Assembly (NCBI GenBank): GCA_003116975.1
Contig: BGKB01000015.1
Coordinates: forward strand, 806,001-870,000
Source: Aurantiochytrium sp. KH105
Taxonomy: Eukaryota; Sar; Bigyra; Thraustochytrida; Thraustochytriidae
Direction of reading: 5' to 3'
DNA: 64,000 bases
In this document: piece after piece, positions 21,403 through 32,600 of the stretch
How positions within the stretch are numbered: position 1 is the first letter of the stretch
Layout of the letters: every line of letters starts with the position of its first letter
Translations under genes and position numbers: made by a program
Notes under the pieces: model-generated
Told to the model about the DNA's origin: nothing
What the model saw: only the letters and a program-made list of their open reading frames with translations
The model's database searches: none

Positions 21403-22499
21403 CGGCAGCGGCGTCGCGGGCGGAGACGGGAAAATATGGTCGGAGGAGCCCCAGGTGCGCAGCGAAGAAAGCATTATCAAAGGCACGACTCGGATTATGA
21501 CGGTTGACTTGCTGGGCGCGATCATGGCTTGTGATGAAAGGAGGAATCGATTGCGCTGTCTAGGTCTGGTTGTTGTGGTGGAGGAGGAGAGGGAGGAGGA
21601 GGAGGGGGCGGTGGTTTTTATGGTTGCTAGTGTCGCTGTAAAGTCCAGGGCTCGGACGTGGCGGGTGGAGAGAGAGGCGTGGGGGAGGCTGTGCGGGGGT
21701 GAAGGAGGAGTTACGTGCGCGCAGAGACTCGGTCGCTCGGTCGCCGTGCCGAGGCAGACTTTCCGACGCTTCCAGGTGGACCCTGGGAGGAGACGGCCAT
21801 AGAGGTGTTTTGGAAGCCTCCAAAATTGAAAGTGGAGAGAATCAAAGCAGAGTAAAAAGCAAAGCAAAGCAAAGCAAAGCGAAGCAAGCCCAACAACAAG
21901 CGAAAAAAGGCGACCCCAAAGCCAAGCAGCTGCAGCCTGCGCCCGAGAGTCAAGCCAAACAGCACCCAAAGTCAAGCCAAGCAAGGCAACCCCAAAGCTA
22001 AGCACTGTGTTGGTTTTCAAAAACAAATGCTACACCAACAAGGCTGAAGGCTATGAAGCGAAGTGGGTCCGCCTTGCGTTGCATTGCTTTTCCCTCGTAA
22101 ACTCCAGCAGTTAGCTGCAGCTGCAGCTGCAAACAGCTAGCTATTCAGCCAGGCAGGTCACGCCCTTTGCACACCAGGGCGGACGCAAGGGGGGAGAGTC
22201 GTCGCTCGATTGATCGCTCGATACTTTGCTCGTTCGCCCGTGCCGCGTCATTGGGGGCCCTAACTGTCAGTCGAGGCGAGGGTCACGAGCGACCTGACCG
22301 GCCGGGCAGCCAGCCACGCAGCCAGCCAGCTAGGGCAGGTGGGCGACGCCCCACCCAAATCGGCGACCTGGCAAGCCACACTTGCTCGAGCCAACAACAC
22401 CTCTCGGGCACCGCACCTCAGCCTCCACCTGCACTGCAGCCCAGCCCAGTCCAGCCCAGCCCAGCCCAAAGCAGAGCCGCCGAAGCGAAGCGAAGCCCG

Positions 22500-22500
22500 C

Positions 22501-22535
<35 letters not shown>

Positions 22536-22537
22536 TG
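22500..22537. repeat. (GCGT)n array
   Basis: Nine near-perfect GCGT units, the same tetramer as at 12546-12608. Confidence 0.85.
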
Positions 22538-23463
22538 GATGATCGAATCGAGCGCGGCCGCTCCGTTCGTTCGTTCGTCCATGACGAGGCGGCGGAGCTA
22601 GGTGAGGGGACGCGGCAGCGAGGTGAGGGGCTCGCCACGATGGGAAAACGCCGCGGCCGGCACGGGCACAAGCAGCCAGCTCTGCCCGAGAAGCTGGCGA
22701 GAAGCTATAGCTGCAGCCGGCAGCTTCTCCTGCGTCCCCGACGGGCCGGCCTGTGATCAGGCAATGCAGCGGCGCGCAGGCGGCAGGACGGGCCCCAAAG
22801 GCACAGGAAGAGGCGGCTCGGCTGCCTGCCCTGGATGCCCAGGGAAGCGTCCCGCGAGGGCTGGCTGGCAGGCTGTTGGACGGCAAGAAGCCAGGTGGAT
22901 GCCCCAGAAGCGAGAAAGCGAGAAAGCGAGAGAGCGAGAGAGCGAGAGAAAAGGCCAGAGAGAAAGAGGGGAGCAAGAAGAAATAGCAAGCGAAGCGTCC
23001 GGCCCAACGCCCGCGGGAGAAGAGAACGCGGCGGAAAGGGAAACTTGGAGCGTCCCCGCCCGCGGCAGGTCGGCCAGAGGTAGCGCGGTCAGCCAGCCAG
23101 GCAGGTGCGAGCGAGCGAATGCGTCGAGAGAACGGGGTGCGGGGCGGCGAGGAAATGAAGGAATGTACGAACGATGGATGTATCGTAAAAGAGCGGGCAA
23201 GAATCGGCGCGCTTCTCGGCGGCGGCGGCCCGGACACGTGTTGGCGAGGCTGGCGACGTAGGAGCTTTCGCTCGCTGTGGTGGCGGGGAGACCGCGATCT
23301 TTGAAGCATTGGCATGGCCTCCCTCCCTTCCTTTCCCGCCTCCCGTCAAGCTGCACGGGGCAGGCAGATGCGTTGCGCTGCGCGACGAACGAGGTAGTAT
23401 CTGTTTTATCCAGATTGGTTGGTTGGATTCAGGTTGTCGCCCCGCGCGAAGACAAAGCCTCGC

Positions 23464-23490
23464 ATCGATCGATCGATCGATCGATCGATC
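23464..23490. repeat. (CGAT)n self-complementary array
   Basis: About seven CGAT/GATC units, fully palindromic, so either strand could fold into a hairpin. More CGAT-rich sequence follows to 23545. Confidence 0.85.
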
Positions 23491-26001
23491 TGGCTACGTT
23501 TCGTCTGTTTATCTGTCGATCGACCATGATCGACCGATCGATTCATCCCTCCCCCACCTACCGGGCTGAAGAAGAAAGAAAGGCAAAGGCACACGCCGGG
23601 GCTACCCAAAGCAGTCCGAAGTAGCCCAAAGCGGAGCAAAGAAGTCCGGAGACTCTTGCAGAAGGAAGCAAGGCCGGCGGGGCAGAGAAAGCAGCGCAAA
23701 GCTACGGAGCGCAGACCAGCTTGCCTGTTTGAGTGAGAGGGAAGGTCGACCTGCCACTCTGACGAGAAGCTCGCTCTTCTCGGCAGGCAGGCCAGCGTGA
23801 CGGCCGAAGCTGCGCCGCGCGGGCCTTGCAGTGACCAGCGAGTGAGCGAGCGAGCGAGCGAGCGCCACGCGGTGGCGACGTCTTCGCGCCGCTGCTCGCT
23901 CAGCTTCTCCCCCCTCCTCTCCTCCCCTCGCTCCCTCGTTTCTTGAAAGAATTTACAATTCATAGCTGTCGCACAGCAGCTGTAGTAGCAGTAGATGCTG
24001 CAGCTGCCTGCTGTGCGATCAGACGCACGCACACACGCGCGCTACGCACGCACGCACGCATGCATGCCACGCACGCACCTGCGAAGGTGACGCCGCGGTG
24101 GCCAGCCAGCCAGCCAGGCAGACTGGGGGGGTCAAGACCGGCAGACGCACGCGGTCGGACGCGGAGGAGACCTTCGCCCGAGGCCGGGTTGCGGGTCCTC
24201 GACGCTTCGTTGGCGGCTGCCTGCGGCTGGGACGGCTTGCTCGGTCAGCTGGCTGGCTAGCTGGCTAGCAGCAGCAGGCAAGCAGTCAGCGGTCACGGCA
24301 GGATGGACCTGGAAAAGCCAAAGCTGCCGCGACAACTTGGAGCTCGGGACTGACAGTACGACCTGCCTGGCTCTGTCTGGACCGGTCTGCTCTGCGCTGG
24401 AGTCTGCGTGCTCTGCTCTGGATGCGCGGGCGGTCGGTCGCCATTTTGGTCGGTCACGGCGGAGGCGCCGGTGCCGACGGCTGCAACGGGTCTACCGCCG
24501 CGAGGTGTGGAGGAAGGAGGGCGAGAAGAGCAGGCGTGGTGGATGCGCGATCGATTGTGCGGTGGCTTGTTTTTGCTTGCTTTTGCGTGCTTGCTTGCCA
24601 AAGCGGGCGGGCGGGCGGGCGGGCGGTCCAGGACTGTCGAGCCTGGCTGGCCGCCATCGGGCACGGCCGCCGGTCCGAGTCTAGAAACTCGGTTGCCAAT
24701 CTCCGCGGACACAAGCGTCCCTGCGAGTCCAGGACCCGCCGCCGTTGCTGGCTGGCCAGGGCAAGAAGCGAGGCGCGACGGCGGCACGGCGCACACGTTG
24801 TGGGTCGCCGGGCCAGGGGTGTGGGGCGCACGCCAGCTGTGGAGCGCGAGATGCGGGGACGCCGGGGACGCGCGTCAAGCGCTTGCGCACAACCAAAAAA
24901 AGAAAAAATAAGAAAATGGAATGAAAAGGGTAGGAGACCAAGAACGGGAGGCGCCGGCCGGGCCTCCCGTTGTGGTAGCCCGCCAGCTAGCTGCACGCGA
25001 GGGCGGGAGAGAAGGAGAGAGAGAGAGAGAGAGTGAAAGGCGTCCGTCCGCAGGCGAGGGTAGCAGGCGGGGGGCGGAAACAGCGCTGGCTCGCAGGGGG
25101 AAGAAGGGCCCCGCAGCCAGCTTCAGCTCCAGCAGCGACTCACTCGCTTGATAGCTAGCTAGCTTGTGGGCGGAAAGCAGCGGCTTCTTGGGAGGTGCCA
25201 GGCGAGGCCTCTTCCCGGAAGCTGCTGCTTGCGCGGCCTGCGCTCTAGCTCGGCGGGGGGAAAGGAGGGAGGGACGCCGCCGGGACGCGTCCCGCGAGCG
25301 AGGGAGCGGAGGAAGGAGAGGCCGCCGAGTCCGCGGCAGCCGCAGGACGCGGCCTGGTGGCGAGGGACGCGGCGCCGCGGCCTCTGGCGGCCTCTGGCGG
25401 GCGGAGTGGCGAGGCGAGGCCACGCGAGGCGAGGCGCAGCGGCGGCCGGGGCGCGGAGCGAACGCGGGAGGAGCCCGCGCTGCGAGTGAGAAATTTGGTG
25501 CACTGCAGCTCGCTCGATCTGCCTTCGCCCCCGCACCTCGCGCGCAGCCAGCTGCAGACGGCCGGCCAGCCACAGCTGCACCGCTGCGCTGCATGCAGTG
25601 CTTGCTTGCTTGCTTGCTTCTCTGCGCGCTCTTATTCTGCCGCGCTCCCTGCGTTCTTGCTTTGCTTGGAACGAAGGGAGGAAGGAAGGACTCGGAAGAA
25701 GGCGCGTGACGTCACTCAGAGGGTGGCAAAGCGTGCAGAAAAGCAGTAGGCGGGCAGAACCTTTTCTCCCCCCTCCCAGGGCAGAGACGAGACGCTGCCG
25801 AGACGCTGTCGAGAAGACGCGAGGCGACGCGAGACGATCGCATCACAGACTGGACAGCCCCTGGCACAGTCAGCCCAGGGCCTGGGCGGCCGCAATCGCT
25901 GGTGGCTTTGCTCGAAAGAGAGACGCCACGCCATTCAAGGCGAACTGGAGGACAAGGGGGCGAAGACTGTCCCTGGCAGCCTCGTCTAGACCGTACCCTC
26001 C

Positions 26002-27804
26002 ATGTGCCTGATGCAACATCCCAGAAACCCCTTCAACAAGTCAAACTTACCTTCTGACGGTACGAATCAAACAAACAGTCGTAGCAGCAGCAACAGCAGC
26101 AGCAGCAGCGGCGACGGCGGCGGCGGCAGCGGCAACAGTACTTACAACAGCAACAACAACAACAATAGTGGCAACTACAACCCCGGTGCCGCGGGCACCA
26201 TCGCCGGTAACGGCCTCAATCCGTTCAACCTCGCCATGGGAACCAGCGCAGTCCCGCATGATCCATCCACGCTAATGAGACTGCTCTCCGCAAGCGCCGG
26301 GTCTGCAGAGGGAAATTCTCTCGCTGCGCTCATCCTTCAGCAGCAACAACACCTTCAGCAACAGCAGCAAATCCAGCAACTACAACAGCAGCAACAACAA
26401 CAACAACAAGAGCAAGAGTTTCTTCGACAACAGCAACAACAACTTTTGCAGCAACGACGAGAGCGTGAACAGGGCATGCACGTGCAAGACTTGTTGCAGC
26501 GTTATGTCCAGGGATTGAAACTGCAAAACGAACAACACCAACGCCAGCAATTCCAACAGCAACAGCAGCAGCTGCAGCAATTTCAGCAACTTCAGAAACA
26601 GCAGCAGCAACAACAACAACAACAACAACAGCGACAGCAATTTCAGCCAGACAAAGCCACCATGCCAGGCGTATCTGGCTCGTTTGCGTCCGCGAACCTT
26701 GATGAGGCCGCCTCCCGTCTCGCGCAACACGTTCACGCACAAGACCACTTTCAACATAATGCAAACGCTTTTCATCCCCGCACCTTGGCTCCAGATTTCG
26801 CAGCCATGCTCAACGCCAGCAGTACCTCGCAAACAAACGAGAATACCATCGCACATCTCCTCGCGCAACAAAGCCCTCACGGAGCTGGCTTCTCAGCTCT
26901 CCATCAACAACAGCAACAACAGCACAAGAGTCAACCCAATCTCTTTGTGCAACCGGCCAGCCAGCATCAAGAGCAACCCAATACGACCAAAGGAGAAAAC
27001 TCCCCGCAGCTTGCGCAACACCATCAGCTTGACAGTCTCTCCTCGGCGAATCCGCAACACAGTCTCTCGACAAGCCCTCCCGACCTCAGCACGATTGCGA
27101 AAATGATCGCCAACGTCCAACAGCAACACCAGCAGCAGGCAATCAAAGCTGCAGAGGAAGCGAAGAAAATCGATTCCACGGCCCAAGCCGCGAAATCCAA
27201 CGTCAGCGACGAAACAAACAAATCCAACGCGACGCAAAAGAAACGAAAAAATGCAACTTCAACGACACAAAATACAAAGCCTGGCACTGACACCGCCAAG
27301 GATAAACAGCCCCAGCTTAAACCGAGCAGCTCCAAGTCTCCGAGTGCAGCAGCAGCAGCAGCAGCGGCAACAACAACAACAGAGACTACGGGCCAGAAAC
27401 GCAGGAAGCGCACACAGCCCTCGGCGGCATCCATGCCCATTCCCTCACGCTTCCGCGGAGTCTCCTGGCATCGCCGCGACAAAGTCTGGCTTGCACGTGT
27501 CTGGATCGACGGCAAAATCCGCCATCTCGGCTGCTACAAGCTCGAAGAGATGGCCGCACTCGCCGTCGATCTGCGCCACATTGCCATGTACGGCGAGACC
27601 GGGCGCGCACTGAACTTTCCAGACCGCGAAGAGCGGGAAAAACTTATCAGTCGCCTCCGTCAGAGATCCGACTTCAAGCTCGACGAAGCTCTCGAGCAGG
27701 CCAATGCGCGAATGTCGCTTACGCAACTCGCACCCCCTGCAAACGCAGGCGAAACAACACTGAAACCTGAACAAAAATCCTCGTCGCTCGCCCACAAGGA
27801 ATAG
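26002..27804 (+). CDS. AP2/ERF-domain transcription factor, polyglutamine-rich (AP2 paralogue 3)
   Basis: A 600-residue intronless protein starting at ATG (MCLMQHPRNPF). The N-terminal region has Ser, Gly and Asn runs. Residues about 110-215 are dominated by long glutamine tracts interrupted by short Leu/Arg/Glu segments. A Lys-rich, NLS-like region (KKRKNATS, QKRRKRTQ) precedes the AP2 domain at about residues 482-548. That domain begins RFRGVSWHRRDKVWLARVW and keeps the GCYKLEEMAALAVDLR helix block and the following LNFPD extension. It differs from AP2 paralogues 1 and 2 at several DNA-facing strand positions (KVWLARVWIDGKIRHLG versus RKWLARTWINGRIEHLG), so it may have different binding preference. 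It looks intact. Confidence 0.92.
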   Translation: MCLMQHPRNPFNKSNLPSDGTNQTNSRSSSNSSSSSGDGGGGSGNSTYNSNNNNNSGNYNPGAAGTIAGNGLNPFNLAMGTSAVPHDPSTLMRLLSASAGSAEGNSLAALILQQQQHLQQQQQIQQLQQQQQQQQQEQEFLRQQQQQLLQQRREREQGMHVQDLLQRYVQGLKLQNEQHQRQQFQQQQQQLQQFQQLQKQQQQQQQQQQQRQQFQPDKATMPGVSGSFASANLDEAASRLAQHVHAQDHFQHNANAFHPRTLAPDFAAMLNASSTSQTNENTIAHLLAQQSPHGAGFSALHQQQQQQHKSQPNLFVQPASQHQEQPNTTKGENSPQLAQHHQLDSLSSANPQHSLSTSPPDLSTIAKMIANVQQQHQQQAIKAAEEAKKIDSTAQAAKSNVSDETNKSNATQKKRKNATSTTQNTKPGTDTAKDKQPQLKPSSSKSPSAAAAAAAATTTTETTGQKRRKRTQPSAASMPIPSRFRGVSWHRRDKVWLARVWIDGKIRHLGCYKLEEMAALAVDLRHIAMYGETGRALNFPDREEREKLISRLRQRSDFKLDEALEQANARMSLTQLAPPANAGETTLKPEQKSSSLAHKE

Positions 27805-28163
27805 AACAACCCCCTTTTACTGACCATATGGTACAATAACTTTCACCTCCCACGCTCCGTTTTCTTCTTGATGATGATCATGATCATGGTGCTGCTATGC
27901 CTGGATGGTCCTCCCTTGCCCGTACACACTTGACAGCGACGGTAACGACGAAAATAGAGGGTCACATCCCTGGATGAGAATGCGCGCGGGTAAGTGCATG
28001 AAAATCTATATGACCCAAACACAATGAGGCCGACTGCAGTCGGCCTCCGTCATCCGTCACTGTCAACGTCAACTTCACCGCCATGCAAGGCAATGCAATG
28101 CAATGCTATGCGATGCTATGCGATGCTATGCTAAGCTATGCTAAGCCACGCAGCTGGTGGGCG
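27805..28163. other. Convergent 3' spacer with degenerate ATGC repeats
   Basis: Lies between the 3' ends of AP2 gene 3 (plus) and the small membrane protein gene (minus). It includes a degenerate repeat of ATGCA/ATGCT units (28084-28146). Nothing else was recognised. Confidence 0.6.
28084..28146. repeat. Degenerate GCAAT/GCTAT/GCTAA pentamer array
   Basis: About twelve units of a GC-A/T-AT pentamer drifting from GCAAT through GCTAT and GCGAT to GCTAA, adjacent to the stop codon of the small membrane protein gene. Confidence 0.75.
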
Positions 28164-28421
28164 TCAAATGACTTCGAGACTCTCTTCCGAGTAACGACGA
28201 TCCATGGCGAGACGCTCGCCGTCCCTGCCCACGAGCTCAAAGTCGGCGTGCCGGCGGTCCGCGTTGAACTTTGCGGCCTCCTCCATCTCCAAGTACTCGT
28301 GCGAAAGGTTCATGCGAAAGTACACCCCGTGGCACACGCCAAGCGCCGTCACCACGCCCATCACCACGATCAGCACCACCATGCCCGCGAGCTGCTCTTC
28401 CGGCTCCGCCACAGGCTCCAT
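28164..28421 (-). CDS. Small single-pass membrane protein, unknown function
   Basis: An 85-residue frame starting at ATG, with an in-frame stop twelve codons upstream. A short acidic N-terminus precedes a clear transmembrane helix at about residues 12-36 (AGMVVLIVVMGVVTALGVCHGV). After that comes a charged cytosolic or lumenal tail with YLEMEEAAKF and HADFELVGRDGER. Composition is unlike the low-complexity translations of the surrounding spacer, which supports a real gene. I do not recognise the family; small mitochondrial or ER membrane subunits look similar. It is divergent from the calpain gene. Confidence 0.5.
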   Translation of the reverse strand: MEPVAEPEEQLAGMVVLIVVMGVVTALGVCHGVYFRMNLSHEYLEMEEAAKFNADRRHADFELVGRDGERLAMDRRYSEESLEVI

Positions 28422-29628
28422 CTTCCTCGCCGCGTGCGCGTGCGCGACGACCGCGTCCTAAGACCTCGCGCTCGCGGCCCGCCCAGCGCGCGCCGCTGCC
28501 ACGCGCAGCGCCTGCCGGCAAGCCCGCGCCGGCACGCCGCGCCGCCGCCGCGCCGTCGCCGCGCCTCGCTCCGCCGCGCCCGGCGTCCGGGGTCTGCCTC
28601 GGCGCCGCGCGCTCGTACAGCAAGTCCAGGTGCAAGCCGACACCGACGGTTTACAACGTATGACAACAATGTGAACACGACGCCTGCCTGAGATGAGACG
28701 AGCCAGCGAAGGGGCGGAGACTCGACTCGACGTGAGGAAGGATGGAGAAGAAGCGCGTCGTGGTGGTGTATCGCCTCGACTCGGCGGCGCAAGGCAAAAG
28801 CTCAGGTGAGCCTGGATGAGTGAGGGCGTGTTGCAAAGATGGAGCTTTTGCGGGCGCCGCAGAAGCGATAATACCGTGTCACATTTTCTAATGATTCCCC
28901 TGAGCGAGGCGGACAGCCGTGTGCTATTGCGATCAGACAGAAAATTTCTTCGTATGTAGTACCATATACTATCATCATCAGCAGTAGCAGCAGCAGCAGC
29001 ATAAACTAAACTAGATACTAGGCCTATAGCCTGGACGTCATCTCCATCATTACCATCTCCATGTGACCTATCTATACGTGGCGTGACAGTCATCTCCGAC
29101 CGCTACTTTGCGAGACTCCACTCGGCGCGGCCCGTGGCCACCACGTCGCGAGGCTCGATTGTGCGTCGCCGACTTGCCAATCTTTGCCCCAAGGAAAATC
29201 TGCCTCCATCTGGGTACGAATGGCCTTCCGCGAAAACAAACCACGATTCAAGGACTGACTGACGCAAGGAGAGAAAGATCGCTTTCTTTCGATTTCTTTT
29301 TTTTTCCTTGCAGACTAAGTCCGGGCAAAAGCTACGCTCGCGCCCGCCTGCCCGTCAGCTTGCAGGCGAGCTTTCGACCGGCAGCACACAAGGCTTGACA
29401 GCTGGCCTGTCTCAGTCTCGCTTGCTTGCAGTGGTGCCAAGCGACAAGCAAGGCCAGGCCTTGCGGACGTTTTGTTTCGCCGTCATCGTGCTCGTCTTCA
29501 ACAACTTTCACGGTTCGCGAGCCCCGAGGACAGCACTTACAAAGGATAACGAGGCCACCAAGTCTTTCGTGTCACACCGACAGGAGCGGGCACGACTTAC
29601 TTTTCCTCGTCTTTGCCCTTCACCGCTC
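28422..29628. other. 1.2-kb divergent upstream region (small membrane protein / calpain)
   Basis: Promoter region for two divergent genes. A polypyrimidine tract ending in TTGCAG (29285-29313) looks like a 3' splice site, and the frame from there to the calpain ATG is open, so a 5' UTR or N-terminal intron is possible. A CAG/GCA-type short repeat is at about 28978-29000. No further gene was recognised. Confidence 0.55.
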
Positions 29629-32600
29629 ATGAGCTACGATGACGATGACGATGATGACCTTGAAATGGAACTGGAGCTCCTCTACGAGACCGCACAGGCC
29701 TGGGTAGACCGCGCGCACGAGGCAAATGCCCGGCACGCCAACTTCGAGGAAGCCAAGTACACAGAAAGTGCCATTGATGCCTTCAAAGACACCCTCGCGC
29801 TGGAATCAGATCCTTCGTGCAAAACAAAGTTGATCGAACGCATGAGCGACCTGCAAGCCCGCGCGGATGATCTTGGCAAACAAGTCTCCAAGTTACCCGA
29901 TGCGGACGACCTTCTCAGTCGTGCTGTGGTTCTCGATAAAGCCGGAGATGACGCCGAAGCAAGAAACCTCTACCTCGATGCAGCCGACGCGTACAAACAC
30001 GCCTTGCAAAGAGACCCAGTCGACTTGCTCAAGTCTCAAAAAAAAAAATGGACAACGCTGCTGGACATGGCCGTCAGTCGCGCAGAAGCCGTGACAAAAC
30101 GCGCCACAACAAAGGAGTTCGAACAGTCGACCGCTCATGCTCTTGCTGCGCCGTCGGAAGACGGGAAGCCCACGCGCGAAGACATGCGTGTACTCCAGGA
30201 CTCGTCGCACATCAATGGATGCATTTTCGAACCGTGGGATATGGCGTCCTCCGACTCGTGGAAGTTCGACTTTAAAGAACCATTTTGCGACCCAGACGGT
30301 AATCTTAGACTTTCGGCGCAACAGCGGGAACACTGCGCGGGCTGGGCGCGTCCGCGGCAGATCTGGCCCGGACAGCGGCCGCGCGTGCTCGCCAAAACAC
30401 CCTCTCCTGGTGACGTCGTTCAGGATTACGTCACAAACTGCAGCTTTGTCAGCTCCCTCTGCCTCGCAGCTTACCACGAGCGCAAATGGGGGCGAAAGTT
30501 CATTTCCGGCATCATTTTCCCGCAAGACAGCTCCAATTGGCCTGCGTACAATCCCGATGGCAAGTATATTGTCAAGTTGTATTGGAACGGAGCGCCACGC
30601 CAAGTCATCGTCGATGATCGATTTCCCGTAACTCAGGATCGTGATTGGGTCTGCTCGCACTCGCGACGCAAAAACGAGCTCTGGGTCAGCATCATTGAAA
30701 AAGCCTACATGAAACTCAACGGTGGCTACAACTTTGCCGGCAGCGTCTCGGGCATTGACCTTTACGCACTCACCGGCTGGATCCCCGAGGCCCATCTCAT
30801 GGCCAGCATGGCCGCGGAAGGCCTCGATTTTGCCTGGAACAAGCTGCTCTCGGCATCGAGAACAGGCGATGTGCTCACGACGATCTCCACCTCTGACATT
30901 GACGAAGAGGTGGCGATACAGGTTGGTCTTGTGCCGCTCCATGCCTATGCAGTCCTTCGCGTCATTGAGCTCTCCGATGGCACGCGTCTTGTGCTCCTCA
31001 AAAACCCTTGGCGCCGTGTACGCTGGAATGGCCCCTTTAGCATGTCCGATCGAACCAACTGGACCCCCCAGCGCATCCGCGAGGTTGGCCTTGACCTCGA
31101 ACGCACGCAAGAGGACAATGGCATGTTTTACATTGACTACGACTCGGTTCTCAACTTCTTTCACGTCCTCTTTCTCAACTGGAACCCAGAGCTCTTTTCG
31201 CACCGCAGCGTCGTGCACCGTACCTGGCCCTCAACTGCGATCAAGCCCAACGAAGCCCTCTCCGTTGCGGATAACCCGCAATTTCAGCTCCTCATTGACG
31301 ACGTCGGCCCTCCGCCTTCCAACCCGCTCGACGACCTTCCCGCCGCGCCGACGCACGCAGTGACTTCCGCAAAGGAATCGCTCCAAGCATCACCCTCCGC
31401 CGCCGAGGCCAAGAGCAGCATCGCCGCCCGCGACATGCTTCTCAGTGATACTCCCGACAATCTCGACGAGGTCGCGGGGTCTGCTTCTACTGCTGCAAAC
31501 GATACGAACGAGGACCCAGGCGAAGTGATTGACAACACGCCCACGGGACTCATCTGGATTCTTCTCTCGCGGCACGTCGTCAACTACGCACAGCTCCTCA
31601 GCAAAGACCCTGGAGACTTTATGACCCTCAATGTCTACGATCGACGGGACGGAAGCCGTGTCTATTACCCCGAAAATCCGCTCGTGCGAGGCGTCTACAG
31701 TAACAATCCGCACAATCTCATTTCATTGCAAGTCAAGCCCGGCGCGCATGCATACACGCTTGTCGTCTCGCTCTATGAAAAACTCCGCAGCATGAACTAC
31801 TCGCTCACCGTCTTTGCTTCGATCCATTGCCGAAACCCCGTTCTCCGACCGCTTCCACTCACCATGAGACACGCGCAGGAAATTCAGGGCGAATGGAAAA
31901 GTCACTCTGCCGGCGGCTGTCCCAAATATCCGACCTACATGCAAAACCCACAATACTCCATTGTATTTGAGCAGGATTGCGCAATGCTTCATCTCCACAT
32001 GAACGCCAACGCCGAGTATCCCATTAATTTGCGTCTCTTTCAAAAGCCAACAGGCCAAAGACGCGTCGATTGTGCGGACCCTCGTATTGTCAAGGCTACA
32101 TCTGGCCCCTACCGCAAGGGATTCTGCATGCTTGAAATGCACAATCTCCAGGCAGGAGTTCCCTACACAATTGTCGCGAGCACCTTTACTTCGGGCCAGC
32201 TTGGTACCTTTTATCTGCAAACCGAGGCCGACGTGCCCTTTTCGATCGAGGACGTTGCAAACGAGGCCGAGCACCTCGACTATCGTCAGGTTATTCCTGG
32301 AAACTGGAGCGCGCAAGATGGGACAGACGGCGGATGTCCTAATTTTGGCACCTATGCCTACAACCCTATCGTCAGGATACGTTGCGAGGCAGACATCACC
32401 GAGCTCCATGTGCGCCTTCGCTATTTACCCGAAACCGAAGACGGGACATGCGCAGAGTGGCCATCGCTCAACCTATCCATTTTCTCCGAGCCCGTGACGT
32501 CGCGCCAAGCCCAAGACGCAAGCTTCGTCTCCAATGGCGGCATATACACGAACCCGCCTTGCGGGACCATCATTGAAGACTGCAATCTCAGGCGAGGCAC

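Larger units (their letters stand above)
19973..26001. other. 6.0-kb gene-free, repeat-rich spacer upstream of AP2 gene 3
   Basis: Separates the tandem AP2 genes 2 and 3. It resembles the other large spacer: GC-rich, with GCGTCT, GGCAA, AAAGC, GTGC, CGAT, GGGC, GA and TTGC arrays and AGCT/GCAGCT palindromic patches (21338-21354, 22113-22133). Long open frames on both strands (for example 22260-23315 minus, 21025-22026 minus) translate into Arg/Ala/Ser/Pro low complexity and are not supported as genes. No RNA gene or mobile element was recognised. Confidence 0.6.

Noticed and set aside
21025-22026. Minus-strand frame of about 330 codons
   Set aside because: Much of it is encoded by the GCGTCT/GCGCCT array and Thr/Ser/Leu low complexity; no domain.
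22260-23315. Long minus-strand open frame (about 350 codons) in the second AP2 spacer
   Set aside because: The translation is Arg/Ala/Ser/Pro low complexity through microsatellites, with other long frames overlapping on both strands; typical chance openness in GC-rich DNA.
23464-23545. CGAT palindromic array as a possible transposon end or origin
   Set aside because: No terminal inverted repeats, target duplications or transposase nearby; it fits the simple-repeat background of the spacers.
29893-31218. 441-codon minus-strand frame
   Set aside because: Lies entirely antisense to the calpain-7-like gene, whose catalytic motifs establish the coding strand.
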